NCBI GenBank assembly: GCA_964589725.1
Contig: CAZPUJ010000035.1
Location: 1 to 6,085, forward strand
Length of the DNA stretch: 6,085 bases
Reading direction: 5' to 3'
From: CAYSHJ01 sp964589725
GTDB taxonomy: Bacteria; Planctomycetota; Planctomycetia; Planctomycetales; Planctomycetaceae
Shown here: positions 1 through 6,085 of the stretch, one piece after another
How positions within the stretch are numbered: the stretch's first letter is position 1
How the letters are laid out: every line of letters begins with the position of its first letter
Program-made: the position numbers and the translations under genes
The notes under the pieces: generated by a model
Seen by the model: only the letters and a program-made list of their open reading frames with translations
Told to the model about the DNA's origin: nothing
The model's database searches: none

Positions 1-34
1 TTTTCGCAAAAAACCCCACTTATTCTCAACCACA

Positions 35-49
35 CCCCCCCCCCCCCCC
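35..49. repeat. Homopolymer run of 15 C
   Basis: Fifteen uninterrupted C residues follow an A/C-rich stretch near the window edge. Runs of this length are prone to slippage in replication and to miscounting in sequencing. It lies more than 400 bases upstream of the first supported start codon and inside no recognised gene. Confidence 0.95.
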
Positions 50-85
50 GCAAATGTCAAGCTCCCGAGTGGGCGCGAAGAAGGC

Positions 86-307
86 TTAGCTTGACTCGTT
101 CGGCCCCGATTCGCTTCCGATGAAGGCCGTTGGCAGCGAACGTTCTTCCAGGATTTCAGCCGCGATCGGGTAGCGGTGAAAACCAGCGCAGCAGTCCCGC
201 CCGATGTAGCGTGCTTCAATCGCCGCGTGACTGTCCGCATTGGATCTCAGCCGCAAACCCGCAGAGCCGTGATGACTAGCATTGCCCTTTGGAAGACTGA
301 TGCAGAT
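86..307 (-). pseudogene. Possible remnant of a small protein gene
   Basis: On the minus strand a frame is open from after a TGA (plus positions 308-310) to a TAA (plus 86-88), about 73 codons. Its last 45 or so codons read like real protein, with balanced composition and motifs such as ARYIGRDCCAGFHRYPIAAE near the middle and a hydrophilic end before the stop. There is no ATG in the frame; a TTG at plus 254-256 would give a 56-residue product, but no Shine-Dalgarno stands before it. I do not recognise the family. It may be the 3' end of a decayed gene, part of a dispersed repeat, or chance. The call rests only on codon and amino-acid composition. Confidence 0.22.
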
Positions 308-451
308 TCATCGGAGACGTGCTGTCTGCCGTGACGATCACCGGTCCGAGCAGAACAGACTACGAGGCGATGTGTCCATTGGTCGAATCCGTCATTCGCA
401 ATCGCACGTTTGGCCCGCTACGCTGCCGTCGAGTTCGCGACAAGTTCTGAC

Positions 452-457
452 GAGGAG
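452..457 (+). promoter_or_regulatory. Ribosome binding site of the hydrolase gene
   Basis: GAGGAG lies 7 bases before the ATG at 465. It is the main reason for choosing this start over the ATG at 282, together with the signal peptide that begins here. Confidence 0.75.
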
Positions 458-464
458 ACGTCTC

Positions 465-2522
465 ATGCGGCGGTTGTTCGGCTTGGCGACGGTGATCGGT
501 CTGGCCTGCTGCCTGACATCGCGATCGACTCAAGCCGACGGTCCGGCGGACAACATTCCGGACAAGGTGCGGCCGGTTCCGCCCGTCGGCGTCGAAGTGC
601 CAGAGGTTCAGCGGCAGGAACTGGAGAAGGGACTCGCGAAGCTAAAATCCGCGATCGATGAATTGGCTCAGCGAAAAGACGCTCTCACGCGTGAGCTGTT
701 GCCGGACGTGCAGATCTATCACAACGCCGTTTCCGACACACTGACGTTTGGCGAGTTCTTCAAGCCGCCAGAAATTGAAACGGCCAAGTCGCTGTTGACC
801 GATGGACTGGCGCGGGCGGATGAACTGAAAAGCGGTCGCACACCTTGGACGACTCAAATGGGAGCGGTGCCGCGTGGGTATGTCTCGAAGATCGACGGCA
901 GCGTGCAGCCGTATGGCTTAGTGATGCCCGAGTCGTTCACGCCAGCCGGTCCGCATCGCTGGCGACTGGACATCTGGTTTCACGGCCGCGGTGAAACGCT
1001 GAGCGAAGTAAATTTCCTCGATCAGCGTCGCAAAGACAAAGGCCAGTTCTCGCCGCCGGACACGATCGTGCTGCATCCCTACGGCCGCTACTGCAACGCG
1101 AACAAGCTTGCCGGCGAAATCGACACCCTCGAAGCGCTGGAGTCCGTGAAGCGTCGTTACCGAATCGACGAAGACCGCATCGTGGTGCGCGGTTTCTCGA
1201 TGGGCGGAGCGGCCTGCTGGCAATTCGCCGTGCATTACACCGACCGCTGGTGCGCCGCCGCGCCGGGAGCCGGCTTCTCCGAAACGCCTGACTTCCTGAC
1301 GGTCTTCCAAAAGGAAACGCTCGCTCCGACGTGGTACGAGCAAAAGCTCTGGCACCTGTACGACTGCACGGACTACGCGGCGAATCTGGCTCAATTGCCG
1401 ACCGTGGCGTACAGCGGTGAGAAAGACTCGCAAAAGCAAGCCGCCGACATCATGGCCGCCGCATTGCAAAAAGAAGGGATCGACCTTGTCCATCTGATCG
1501 GTCCCGGCACGGGCCACAATTATCACCCGGACGCGAAGATCGAGATCGACCGTCGCATCAACAGCATCGTGGCTGCTGGACGAGATCGAGTTCCGTACAA
1601 GTTGCGGTTCACAACACCGACGCTACGGTACAACCGCATGCACTGGCTGACGGTGGATTCACTTGGCGAGCACTGGGAAAAGGCGTCGGTTAAAGCGTCG
1701 CTCTACGAACTGCCAAATGACGACACACAAATTGGTCTGAAGGTTACCAATGTCACGGGCTTGACGTTGTCTTTTCCGTCCGGATGGGCTCCAACCGAAC
1801 CGACGAATCCGCTCATGGTGGTTGTTATCGAGGGCGAACATAGTCAGTCCATTGAGGTTCCGAAGGTCAGGTCCGATCGTTCGTGGTATTGCCCGCTGCA
1901 CCGAAAGAACAATGGTGAGTGGAAGCTTGGCCCCGCACCGGCAGACGGTCTTCGCAAGCAGCACGGTTTGCAAGGACCAATCGACGACGCATTTCTCGAT
2001 TCGTTCGTCTTCGTTCGCCCGACCGGAACGGCTCGGCATGCGGCGGTCGAGAAGTGGACGCGCGCGGAACTCGATCATGCGATCAAACATTGGCGGCAAC
2101 AGTTTCGCGGTCATGCTCGTGTGAAAGACGACAACGACATCACTGACGCCGACATCGCAGAGCATAACCTCGTCCTGTGGGGCGATCCGGCCAGCAACGT
2201 CCTCTTGAAGAAGATCGCCGACAAACTGCCGATCCAATGGACGGAATCAAACATCGTCGCCGGTGAACGGCGATTCCCCGCCGACAAGCATGCGCTGATT
2301 GCGATTTTCCCGAACCCACTCAACCCGCAGAGGTATGTCGTGCTCAACAGTGGCTTCACGTTTCGCGAGTACGACTACCTCAACAACGCTCGTCAAGTTC
2401 CCAAGCTCCCCGACTGGGCGATCGTCGATCTGACAACTCCGCCCAACAGCCGCTTCCCTGGCAAGATCGCCGACGCCGATTTCTTCGACGAACGCTGGCA
2501 GCTACGCCCCAAGCACGATTGA
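465..2522 (+). CDS. Exported alpha/beta hydrolase, prolyl oligopeptidase/esterase type, with unassigned C-terminal domain
   Basis: A 685-residue protein. Residues 1-24 look like a Sec signal peptide (MRRLFGLATV start, then a hydrophobic core), with a likely signal peptidase I site after TQA at 22-24; Cys15-Cys16 make a lipoprotein reading possible but the lipobox is poor. Residues 45-125 are helical and charged. The hydrolase core spans about 140-370: an oxyanion-type HGRG at 173-176, the nucleophile elbow GFSMGG at 243-248 with Ser245, a probable acid Asp321 in SGEKDS, and His351 in GTGHNYH. This order is the classical catalytic triad, so an esterase or peptidase acting outside the cytoplasm is expected; the substrate cannot be read. 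Residues 372-685 form a further region with a beta-rich start and a second nucleotide-fold-like stretch (LVLWGDPASN at 569-578), which I cannot name. The stop is followed immediately by a spacer to the BatA-like gene on the same strand; a functional link is unproven. Confidence 0.88.
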   Translation: MRRLFGLATVIGLACCLTSRSTQADGPADNIPDKVRPVPPVGVEVPEVQRQELEKGLAKLKSAIDELAQRKDALTRELLPDVQIYHNAVSDTLTFGEFFKPPEIETAKSLLTDGLARADELKSGRTPWTTQMGAVPRGYVSKIDGSVQPYGLVMPESFTPAGPHRWRLDIWFHGRGETLSEVNFLDQRRKDKGQFSPPDTIVLHPYGRYCNANKLAGEIDTLEALESVKRRYRIDEDRIVVRGFSMGGAACWQFAVHYTDRWCAAAPGAGFSETPDFLTVFQKETLAPTWYEQKLWHLYDCTDYAANLAQLPTVAYSGEKDSQKQAADIMAAALQKEGIDLVHLIGPGTGHNYHPDAKIEIDRRINSIVAAGRDRVPYKLRFTTPTLRYNRMHWLTVDSLGEHWEKASVKASLYELPNDDTQIGLKVTNVTGLTLSFPSGWAPTEPTNPLMVVVIEGEHSQSIEVPKVRSDRSWYCPLHRKNNGEWKLGPAPADGLRKQHGLQGPIDDAFLDSFVFVRPTGTARHAAVEKWTRAELDHAIKHWRQQFRGHARVKDDNDITDADIAEHNLVLWGDPASNVLLKKIADKLPIQWTESNIVAGERRFPADKHALIAIFPNPLNPQRYVVLNSGFTFREYDYLNNARQVPKLPDWAIVDLTTPPNSRFPGKIADADFFDERWQLRPKHD

Positions 2523-2669
2523 ATGCGGCTTGCGTTCAAGCTCCGTCGCCCGGATACTGCCCACACATCAGAGCATTTTGAAACGTTCCAGCTTTCGTGG
2601 GACGGATTGCCAATCCGTCCTACGAGCTCGACGTTCCCACCGGCCATCGCCCACCGGACCACGACCGAC
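2523..2669. other. Spacer between hydrolase and BatA-like gene
   Basis: 147 bases. It contains a dispersed-type palindrome (2594-2626) and a pair of CCCACCGG direct repeats at 2636-2643 and 2650-2657. It happens to be open in the frame of the next gene from an ATG at 2523 that abuts the hydrolase stop, so automatic annotation may extend that gene by 49 codons. No U-tailed terminator is seen. Confidence 0.7.
2594..2626. repeat. Palindromic dispersed-type repeat
   Basis: GGACGGATTG at 2600-2609 and CAATCCGTCC at 2611-2620 are perfect 10-bp inverted arms around a single C. Pairing continues outward to 2594 and 2626 with three Watson-Crick A-T/G-C pairs more than wobble pairs, giving a stem of up to 16 bp with two G-T wobbles. 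Real hairpins would open the innermost pairs to form a loop. From memory, this core and its flank are a recurrent intergenic motif in planctomycete genomes; that has not been checked here. There is no following T tract, so a standard terminator role is unlikely. RNA processing or mRNA end protection are possible. Confidence 0.8.
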
Positions 2670-5033
2670 ATGGAACTGCTGCACTTCAGTCTGTTTGCCT
2701 GGTTTATTCCGCTGGCGGCGATTCCAGTCTTGCTGCACTTGCTGACGCTGCATCGGCTCAAGACGATCGAACTGAGTACGTTTCGATTCCTGTTCGACAG
2801 CTACGTGCAGCAGCGGCGGCAGATGAAGTTCATGGACGCGTTGATCGCGTTTCTGCGGACTCTGTTTCTGCTCCTCTTAATCCTCGCCGTGGCGCGGCCG
2901 ACGGTGCGGCACTGGCAAACGCTGTTCGGGGCTGGCGGCGGGCGAGATGTGTTTCTGCTCGTCGATTGTTCGGCCAGCATGAACGCGGTGACGGACGGCG
3001 TGTCGGCATTTGATCGGGCGAAGCAAGCAGCCTCGGCGGTTGTGGACCGGCTGGACCGCGACGATCGAGTGACGCTCGTGCGAGTTTCGTCGAAGCCCGA
3101 AGAAATCGTCAGCCGCTTCTCAGCCGATACCGAATCGCTGAAAGAGCGGCTGGCGACGTTGCGGACCAGTCCGTCGCGAGCCAATTTGTTCGCAGCATTC
3201 ACGCAACTTTTCGGGGGCAGTTCGCCGACCGCCACGAAACCTTGGGTTTATTTCTTCACCGACTCGCAAGCCAGCGGCTGGCGCGAACTGCACGAACAGC
3301 CGGCCGAAGGCTTGTTGCCGACCGGCTCGAAGCTGTTCGTGCTCGACGTCGGCACCAAGGCGGGCGAGATCCCGAATCGAGCGGTCGTCGGTGAGACGCC
3401 CGAACAACATCGAGCGATCGCCGGCTTGCCGTTGCCGCTGCGGACGCGCGTCGTGAATTACTCAAAGACGCAGCCGGAAGACGTGGTTGTCAGCCTGTTC
3501 GTCGACGAGAAGGAGATCGCTCGCAAGAGCCTCACCTTGAAACCGGGTGAGACGACGAACACTCAGTTCCTGCACGTCCCGCGCGAGGCGGGAACTCTGC
3601 GTGGCCGGTTCGAGATTTCCTCTGACCGCTTCCCGGACGACGACACGTTCTTGTTCACGTTGACTGTCGAGCCGCAAGTCCGAGTCGTCATCGTCAACGG
3701 CAACCCCGCTGCTGACCCGTTCGAAAACGAAGCCCTTTATCTCCGTACCGCGTTCACGGCGACGGATCGCTCCGACGAAGAGGCCGATCCCAAGAAGTCG
3801 GTGCCCACGGCGAACGCTTCGGCGAAGGCAACCGCGGCGAACTCGTTGACGTCGGAGGTCGACCGTCGCTTCATTCGTTCGCTGGATGTGATCGAGTTTC
3901 CCGAGGGACAGCTCAACGCCGAAACGCTTCGCGACGCTAGTGTGGTGATTCTCGCGAACTGCGGCGGCCTAACCGACCCGCAATTCGGCTTGCTGCGCGA
4001 TCACGTGAATCTCGGCGGCGGCTTGATGATTCTGCCGGGTGATAAGGTGAACCAAGACCGTTACAATAAGGGCCTCTTCGCCGTCCCCGGCACGACGGAT
4101 CGATTCGTCACATCGGCTCAGTTGCAGCCGGCCGACGGCGATCCGAATGACGCGGCAAAATTCGAACACTTCGCCTCGATCGACTTCGCGCATCCGGTGT
4201 TGTCGGTCTTCGAGAATCGGGACGCTCGGTACATGACGAAGGTCTCGGTTTATCGTCGCTTCCCGCTGAAGCTTCCGGCCGAGCGTGGCAACACCTGGCC
4301 GTTGATTGAATTCTCAAACGGCGCCGCCGCCATGGTCGAAAGACGCTTCGGCGATGGTCGGGTCGTGCTGGCCGCGTTCCCAATGACATCGAAGTGGACG
4401 AACCTTCCACTCAAACCGGAATTCGTGCCGCTGATCTTGCGGCTCGTCAGCCACATTCGCCAGCGTGCGGGCGTCGAAGGTCCATCGGTCGTGCCGGCCA
4501 ATGGCGTCGCCGAAATCTCTGTCGCCAAGACCTGGTCGAACGCTCAAGCCGAGGTCACCGACGTCGCCGGGCATCGCTTACCCGTGACGTTTGAGAAATC
4601 GGTCAGTCGCCAAGTCGGTGCCTTCGCGGAAACCGCCGAGAAAGGTTTTTACACGGTCGACGTTCGTGGTGGTGGAGCGGAACAACCGAAGCACGACTCG
4701 CTCGCGTTCGCGGTCAACCTCGCCAAAGAAGAATCCAACTTCACGCTCATCGACGAGCCGCAGTTGAAGGAACTGATGCCGAACGTTGAATTGCAAGTCA
4801 TCGACGCCTCGGCCGAGACGCAGCAATTGAAAGGCTCGATCGGCGAGGAGCATGAAGTTTGGCGACCGCTCATTTATTTGTTGTTCGTGATCATCGGCAT
4901 CGAGTTCTGGCTGGCGACGTTCGGCGGCCAAAAGCTTGACACCGACGAAAACCAAACTGTCAGCGACCGTATCAGAGACCTTGGTACCGGAGCCTGGATC
5001 GGCCGCATGACGGGAGCAGGACAAGAGACATAG
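2670..5033 (+). CDS. BatA-like membrane protein with vWA and glutamine-amidotransferase-like domains
   Basis: A 787-residue protein. The start at 2670 is chosen because MELLHFSLFAWFIPLAAIPV is the typical beginning of the BatA N-terminal domain (aerotolerance regulator type); no good Shine-Dalgarno is seen. Membrane helices lie at about 6-26 and 57-76, followed by a vWA domain (about 92-230) with MIDAS motif Asp99-x-Ser101-x-Ser103 (DCSASM) and Asp198 in FFTDSQ. The usual MIDAS threonine position seems to be Ala171 (RANL where GTNI is common). Residues 235-335 are beta-rich, possibly a CARDB or Ig-like fold. A low-complexity linker rich in Asp, Glu, Ala and Thr sits at 366-396 inside a glutamine-amidotransferase-like region (about 336-595; NCGGL at 430-434, GDGRVVLAAF at 561-570), which shows no convincing catalytic triad and is probably a binding or scaffold domain. 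A last helix at 733-751 leaves a short tail of 36 residues. The bulk between helices 2 and 3 is probably extracytoplasmic. The family often works with MoxR ATPases; the exact role here is unknown. Confidence 0.88.
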   Translation: MELLHFSLFAWFIPLAAIPVLLHLLTLHRLKTIELSTFRFLFDSYVQQRRQMKFMDALIAFLRTLFLLLLILAVARPTVRHWQTLFGAGGGRDVFLLVDCSASMNAVTDGVSAFDRAKQAASAVVDRLDRDDRVTLVRVSSKPEEIVSRFSADTESLKERLATLRTSPSRANLFAAFTQLFGGSSPTATKPWVYFFTDSQASGWRELHEQPAEGLLPTGSKLFVLDVGTKAGEIPNRAVVGETPEQHRAIAGLPLPLRTRVVNYSKTQPEDVVVSLFVDEKEIARKSLTLKPGETTNTQFLHVPREAGTLRGRFEISSDRFPDDDTFLFTLTVEPQVRVVIVNGNPAADPFENEALYLRTAFTATDRSDEEADPKKSVPTANASAKATAANSLTSEVDRRFIRSLDVIEFPEGQLNAETLRDASVVILANCGGLTDPQFGLLRDHVNLGGGLMILPGDKVNQDRYNKGLFAVPGTTDRFVTSAQLQPADGDPNDAAKFEHFASIDFAHPVLSVFENRDARYMTKVSVYRRFPLKLPAERGNTWPLIEFSNGAAAMVERRFGDGRVVLAAFPMTSKWTNLPLKPEFVPLILRLVSHIRQRAGVEGPSVVPANGVAEISVAKTWSNAQAEVTDVAGHRLPVTFEKSVSRQVGAFAETAEKGFYTVDVRGGGAEQPKHDSLAFAVNLAKEESNFTLIDEPQLKELMPNVELQVIDASAETQQLKGSIGEEHEVWRPLIYLLFVIIGIEFWLATFGGQKLDTDENQTVSDRIRDLGTGAWIGRMTGAGQET

Positions 5034-5068
5034 CGATTGCGGATTATGGATTGGGGATTGCGGATTAT
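5034..5068 (+). repeat. GGATTNN heptad tandem repeat, left cluster
   Basis: Five consecutive 7-base units of form GGATTNN (the first reads CGATTGC) start directly after the stop codon of the BatA-like gene. GATTGCGGATTATG occurs twice, at 5035-5048 and 5056-5069, exactly three heptads apart. Confidence 0.85.
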
Positions 5069-5196
5069 GCCGCACGCGGCCGAGACTGACACTAACCCGA
5101 AGCGTCAGCGAGGAACTGTTACCTCAGCCCTCGGTGACGCTTCGGGTTAGTGTGGGTATCTCCCAAATGTGTCAGACCTGGCCGTGCGAGGCATAA
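5065..5196. repeat. Outer imperfect inverted repeat around the hairpin
   Basis: The 28 bases at 5065-5092 match the reverse complement of 5169-5196 at 22 positions with no gap. Both ends of the arms match best: TTATGCC with GGCATAA at the outside and CTGACAC with GTGTCAG at the inside. The left arm overlaps the inner hairpin by four bases, while 15 bases separate the right arm from it. This looks like one palindromic element nested in or beside another. Confidence 0.65.
5089..5153. repeat. 25-bp hairpin palindrome
   Basis: The arms 5089-5113 and 5129-5153 pair over 25 positions with one mismatch (G5108 against G5134) around a 15-base loop. The arm begins ACACTAACCCGAAGCG. No T tract follows on either side, so it does not look like a classic intrinsic terminator, though so strong a stem could still slow RNA polymerase or protect the upstream mRNA from 3' exonucleases. 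From memory the arm sequence recurs in planctomycete intergenic DNA; unverified. Confidence 0.9.
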
Positions 5197-5215
5197 GATT
5201 CATCCGCTGCGGTTC

Positions 5216-5236
5216 CCAATCCGCAATCCAAAATCC
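5216..5236 (-). repeat. GGATTNN heptad repeat, right cluster (inverted)
   Basis: Three heptads (CCAATCC, GCAATCC, AAAATCC on the + strand) are the reverse complement of the left-cluster unit. The 12 bases at 5218-5229 are the exact reverse complement of 5055-5066, so the heptad clusters bracket the hairpin as inverted copies. Confidence 0.8.
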
Positions 5237-5242
5237 AAGGAG
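5237..5242 (+). promoter_or_regulatory. Ribosome binding site of the DUF4175-like gene
   Basis: AAGGAG stands 6 bases before the ATG at 5249 and fixes that start over the in-frame ATG at 5282. It begins directly after the last heptad of the right repeat cluster. Confidence 0.85.
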
Positions 5243-5248
5243 CCTCCG

Positions 5249-6085
5249 ATGTCCCACGACAATCGAACCGATCTGCCGGAAATGGGTCTGCTACATCGTT
5301 TGATCGCCAGGACGCGGCGGTTGTTGAGGTCCACTTGGACGCTCACGGGCATGGGCCTCACGCTCGGCCTGGGGCTGAGCCTGCTGGTCGGCGTTAGTCT
5401 GACGGACTTGGCGATGCCGCTGCGGCCTTGGCTGCGATTCATTGGCTTATTGCTGATCGTGATTCCCAGCGTGTGGGCGTTCGTGGTCGGAGTGTTCAGG
5501 CCATTGTTTCGGCGGATGTCGTCGAGGTACGTCGCGAGGCGCATTGAAGGTCAACTGCCGGGCATTCACAACCGGCTTGTGAGCTGCGTCGATCTCGATT
5601 CGAGCAAGCAAAGGAAGTGGTCCGCAGCGTTCTTCCAGCGGCTGATCGGCGAGGCAATTGCACGCATCAAGAACTTCCGGCCCTGGTCAGTCGTCGACAA
5701 ACCCGCGCTGCGTCGATCCGGGTTATTCGCGCTGCTCGGCATCGCTGTCTTCGCAACGGCGCTGGGAGTTTTTTCCGATCGTTTGCCAACCGCGCTGGCA
5801 CGCATCTTTTCGCCGTTTGCCGACATCCCGCCCGCGACGGGAGTCCTCTTCGAAGTTCAGCCCGGAACCGCCAAAGTCCTGCGCGGCGAGTTGATCGAAT
5901 TCGTCGCGACAGTCACCCAAGGAAAGCCCGAACGCTTGCGGCTGGTACTCACGGCAATCGAAGGGGAGAACGCTGGCAAGACGCTGTGGCATGACCTCAC
6001 GCGCGATGAGGAATCTCGTTGGACGTTCCGCCTGCCGGCGTATGAGCACTCGTTCGAATATCGAGTTCACGGCGGTGGCACATGG
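5249..6085 (+). CDS. DUF4175-like membrane protein, N-terminal part (runs off the window)
   Basis: 279 codons are open to the window end with no stop, so the gene is cut by the window. Predicted membrane helices lie at about residues 31-51, 62-83 and 157-175. Between the second and third is a basic, cytoplasmic-looking segment with RYVARRIEGQLPGIHNRLVS at 93-112, which resembles the conserved linker of DUF4175-type proteins. After the third helix comes an extracytoplasmic part (about 176-279) that is beta-rich from 198 on (VLFEVQPG, then alternating strands), probably the first of several Ig-like repeats. Family members are usually much longer, often with a coiled-coil region later. The short N-terminal tail before the first helix is polar and basic. 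It follows the BatA-like gene on the same strand, a pairing common in planctomycetes, so the two products probably work in one membrane complex; the biochemical role is unknown. Family identity is from pattern memory, not a search. Confidence 0.8.
   Translation, partial: MSHDNRTDLPEMGLLHRLIARTRRLLRSTWTLTGMGLTLGLGLSLLVGVSLTDLAMPLRPWLRFIGLLLIVIPSVWAFVVGVFRPLFRRMSSRYVARRIEGQLPGIHNRLVSCVDLDSSKQRKWSAAFFQRLIGEAIARIKNFRPWSVVDKPALRRSGLFALLGIAVFATALGVFSDRLPTALARIFSPFADIPPATGVLFEVQPGTAKVLRGELIEFVATVTQGKPERLRLVLTAIEGENAGKTLWHDLTRDEESRWTFRLPAYEHSFEYRVHGGGTW

Larger units (their letters stand above)
1..464. other. Upstream region without an intact gene
   Basis: No convincing full-length gene is seen on either strand. 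The stretch holds a 15-base C run at 35-49 and a minus-strand open stretch at 86-307 that may be a gene remnant, both listed separately. On the + strand the hydrolase frame is open back to an ATG at 282, but residues encoded by 282-464 are rich in arginine and show no domain or signal character, so I treat that part as non-coding leader. A promoter for the hydrolase is expected here, but I could not pick out a credible -35/-10 pair. Confidence 0.6.

Noticed and set aside
55..96. TTGACA-like -35 boxes (minus strand at 55-60; TTGACT on the + strand at 91-96)
   Set aside because: No credible -10 element lies at 16-18 bases from either.
282..464. N-terminal extension of the hydrolase from the ATG at 282
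   Set aside because: The encoded 61 residues are arginine-rich and place the signal peptide internally; the ATG at 465 has a Shine-Dalgarno and starts the signal peptide.
918..1526. Long antisense open frame of 202 codons inside the hydrolase gene
   Set aside because: It is the shadow of a GC-rich gene whose triad and domain order are clear on the + strand; no family features are seen in the antisense product.
1659..2237. Antisense open frame of 192 codons
   Set aside because: It mirrors the C-terminal part of the hydrolase and shows no recognisable domain or ribosome binding site.
2523..2669. N-terminal extension of the BatA-like gene from the ATG at 2523
   Set aside because: The 49 residues include translated palindromic repeat, and the family-typical N-terminus begins at 2670.
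4578..5075. Antisense open frame of 165 codons reaching into the heptad repeat
   Set aside because: Its start lies in repeat DNA (translating to NPQS-like units) and the rest is antisense to the BatA-like gene.
5089..5153. Classic intrinsic terminator
   Set aside because: The stem is strong but no T tract follows on either strand.
5034..5236. CRISPR array
   Set aside because: The units are 7-base tandem heptads and inverted arms, with no regular direct repeats of 25-40 bases separated by unique spacers and no cas genes.
5723..6070. Antisense open frame over the DUF4175-like gene
   Set aside because: The + strand frame has a strong ribosome binding site, three membrane helices and stays open to the window end; the antisense frame has none of these.

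Overview
The window looks like chromosomal DNA from a Planctomycetota bacterium. Three things suggest this: GC-rich coding DNA, a gene pair of a type common in planctomycete genomes (a BatA-like von Willebrand factor A membrane protein followed by a DUF4175-like membrane protein), and dispersed palindromic spacer repeats that resemble ones I associate with planctomycete intergenic regions. The assignment comes from reading the sequence and from recall; no search was run.

Layout, all real genes on the + strand. Positions 1-464 hold no convincing intact gene. They contain a run of 15 C and a minus-strand stretch (86-307) that reads like a short protein remnant. Positions 465-2522 encode a 685-residue exported alpha/beta hydrolase of the prolyl oligopeptidase/esterase type, with a readable Ser-Asp-His triad and a C-terminal domain of about 310 residues that I cannot assign. 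The 147-base spacer 2523-2669 carries a near-perfect palindrome and happens to stay open in the frame of the next gene. Positions 2670-5033 encode a 787-residue BatA-like protein: two N-terminal membrane helices, a vWA domain with a MIDAS motif, a beta-rich segment, a glutamine-amidotransferase-like domain and a C-terminal membrane helix. The 215-base spacer 5034-5248 is almost entirely structured repeat: GGATT heptads, a 25-bp hairpin, and outer inverted arms. Positions 5249-6085 are the first 279 codons of a DUF4175-like membrane protein that runs off the window.

The BatA-like and DUF4175-like proteins probably act together at the cytoplasmic membrane. In many bacteria such genes sit beside MoxR-type AAA+ ATPase and DUF58 genes; neither is visible here, and the hydrolase occupies the upstream position. 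All three genes point the same way with no clear U-tailed terminator between them, so co-transcription is possible. The two spacers are long and repeat-filled, so this may be a set of loosely linked units rather than a compact operon.

I did not find a clearly new biological system. The most unusual structure is the nested inverted-repeat spacer at 5034-5236, whose last heptad ends directly at the Shine-Dalgarno of the downstream gene.
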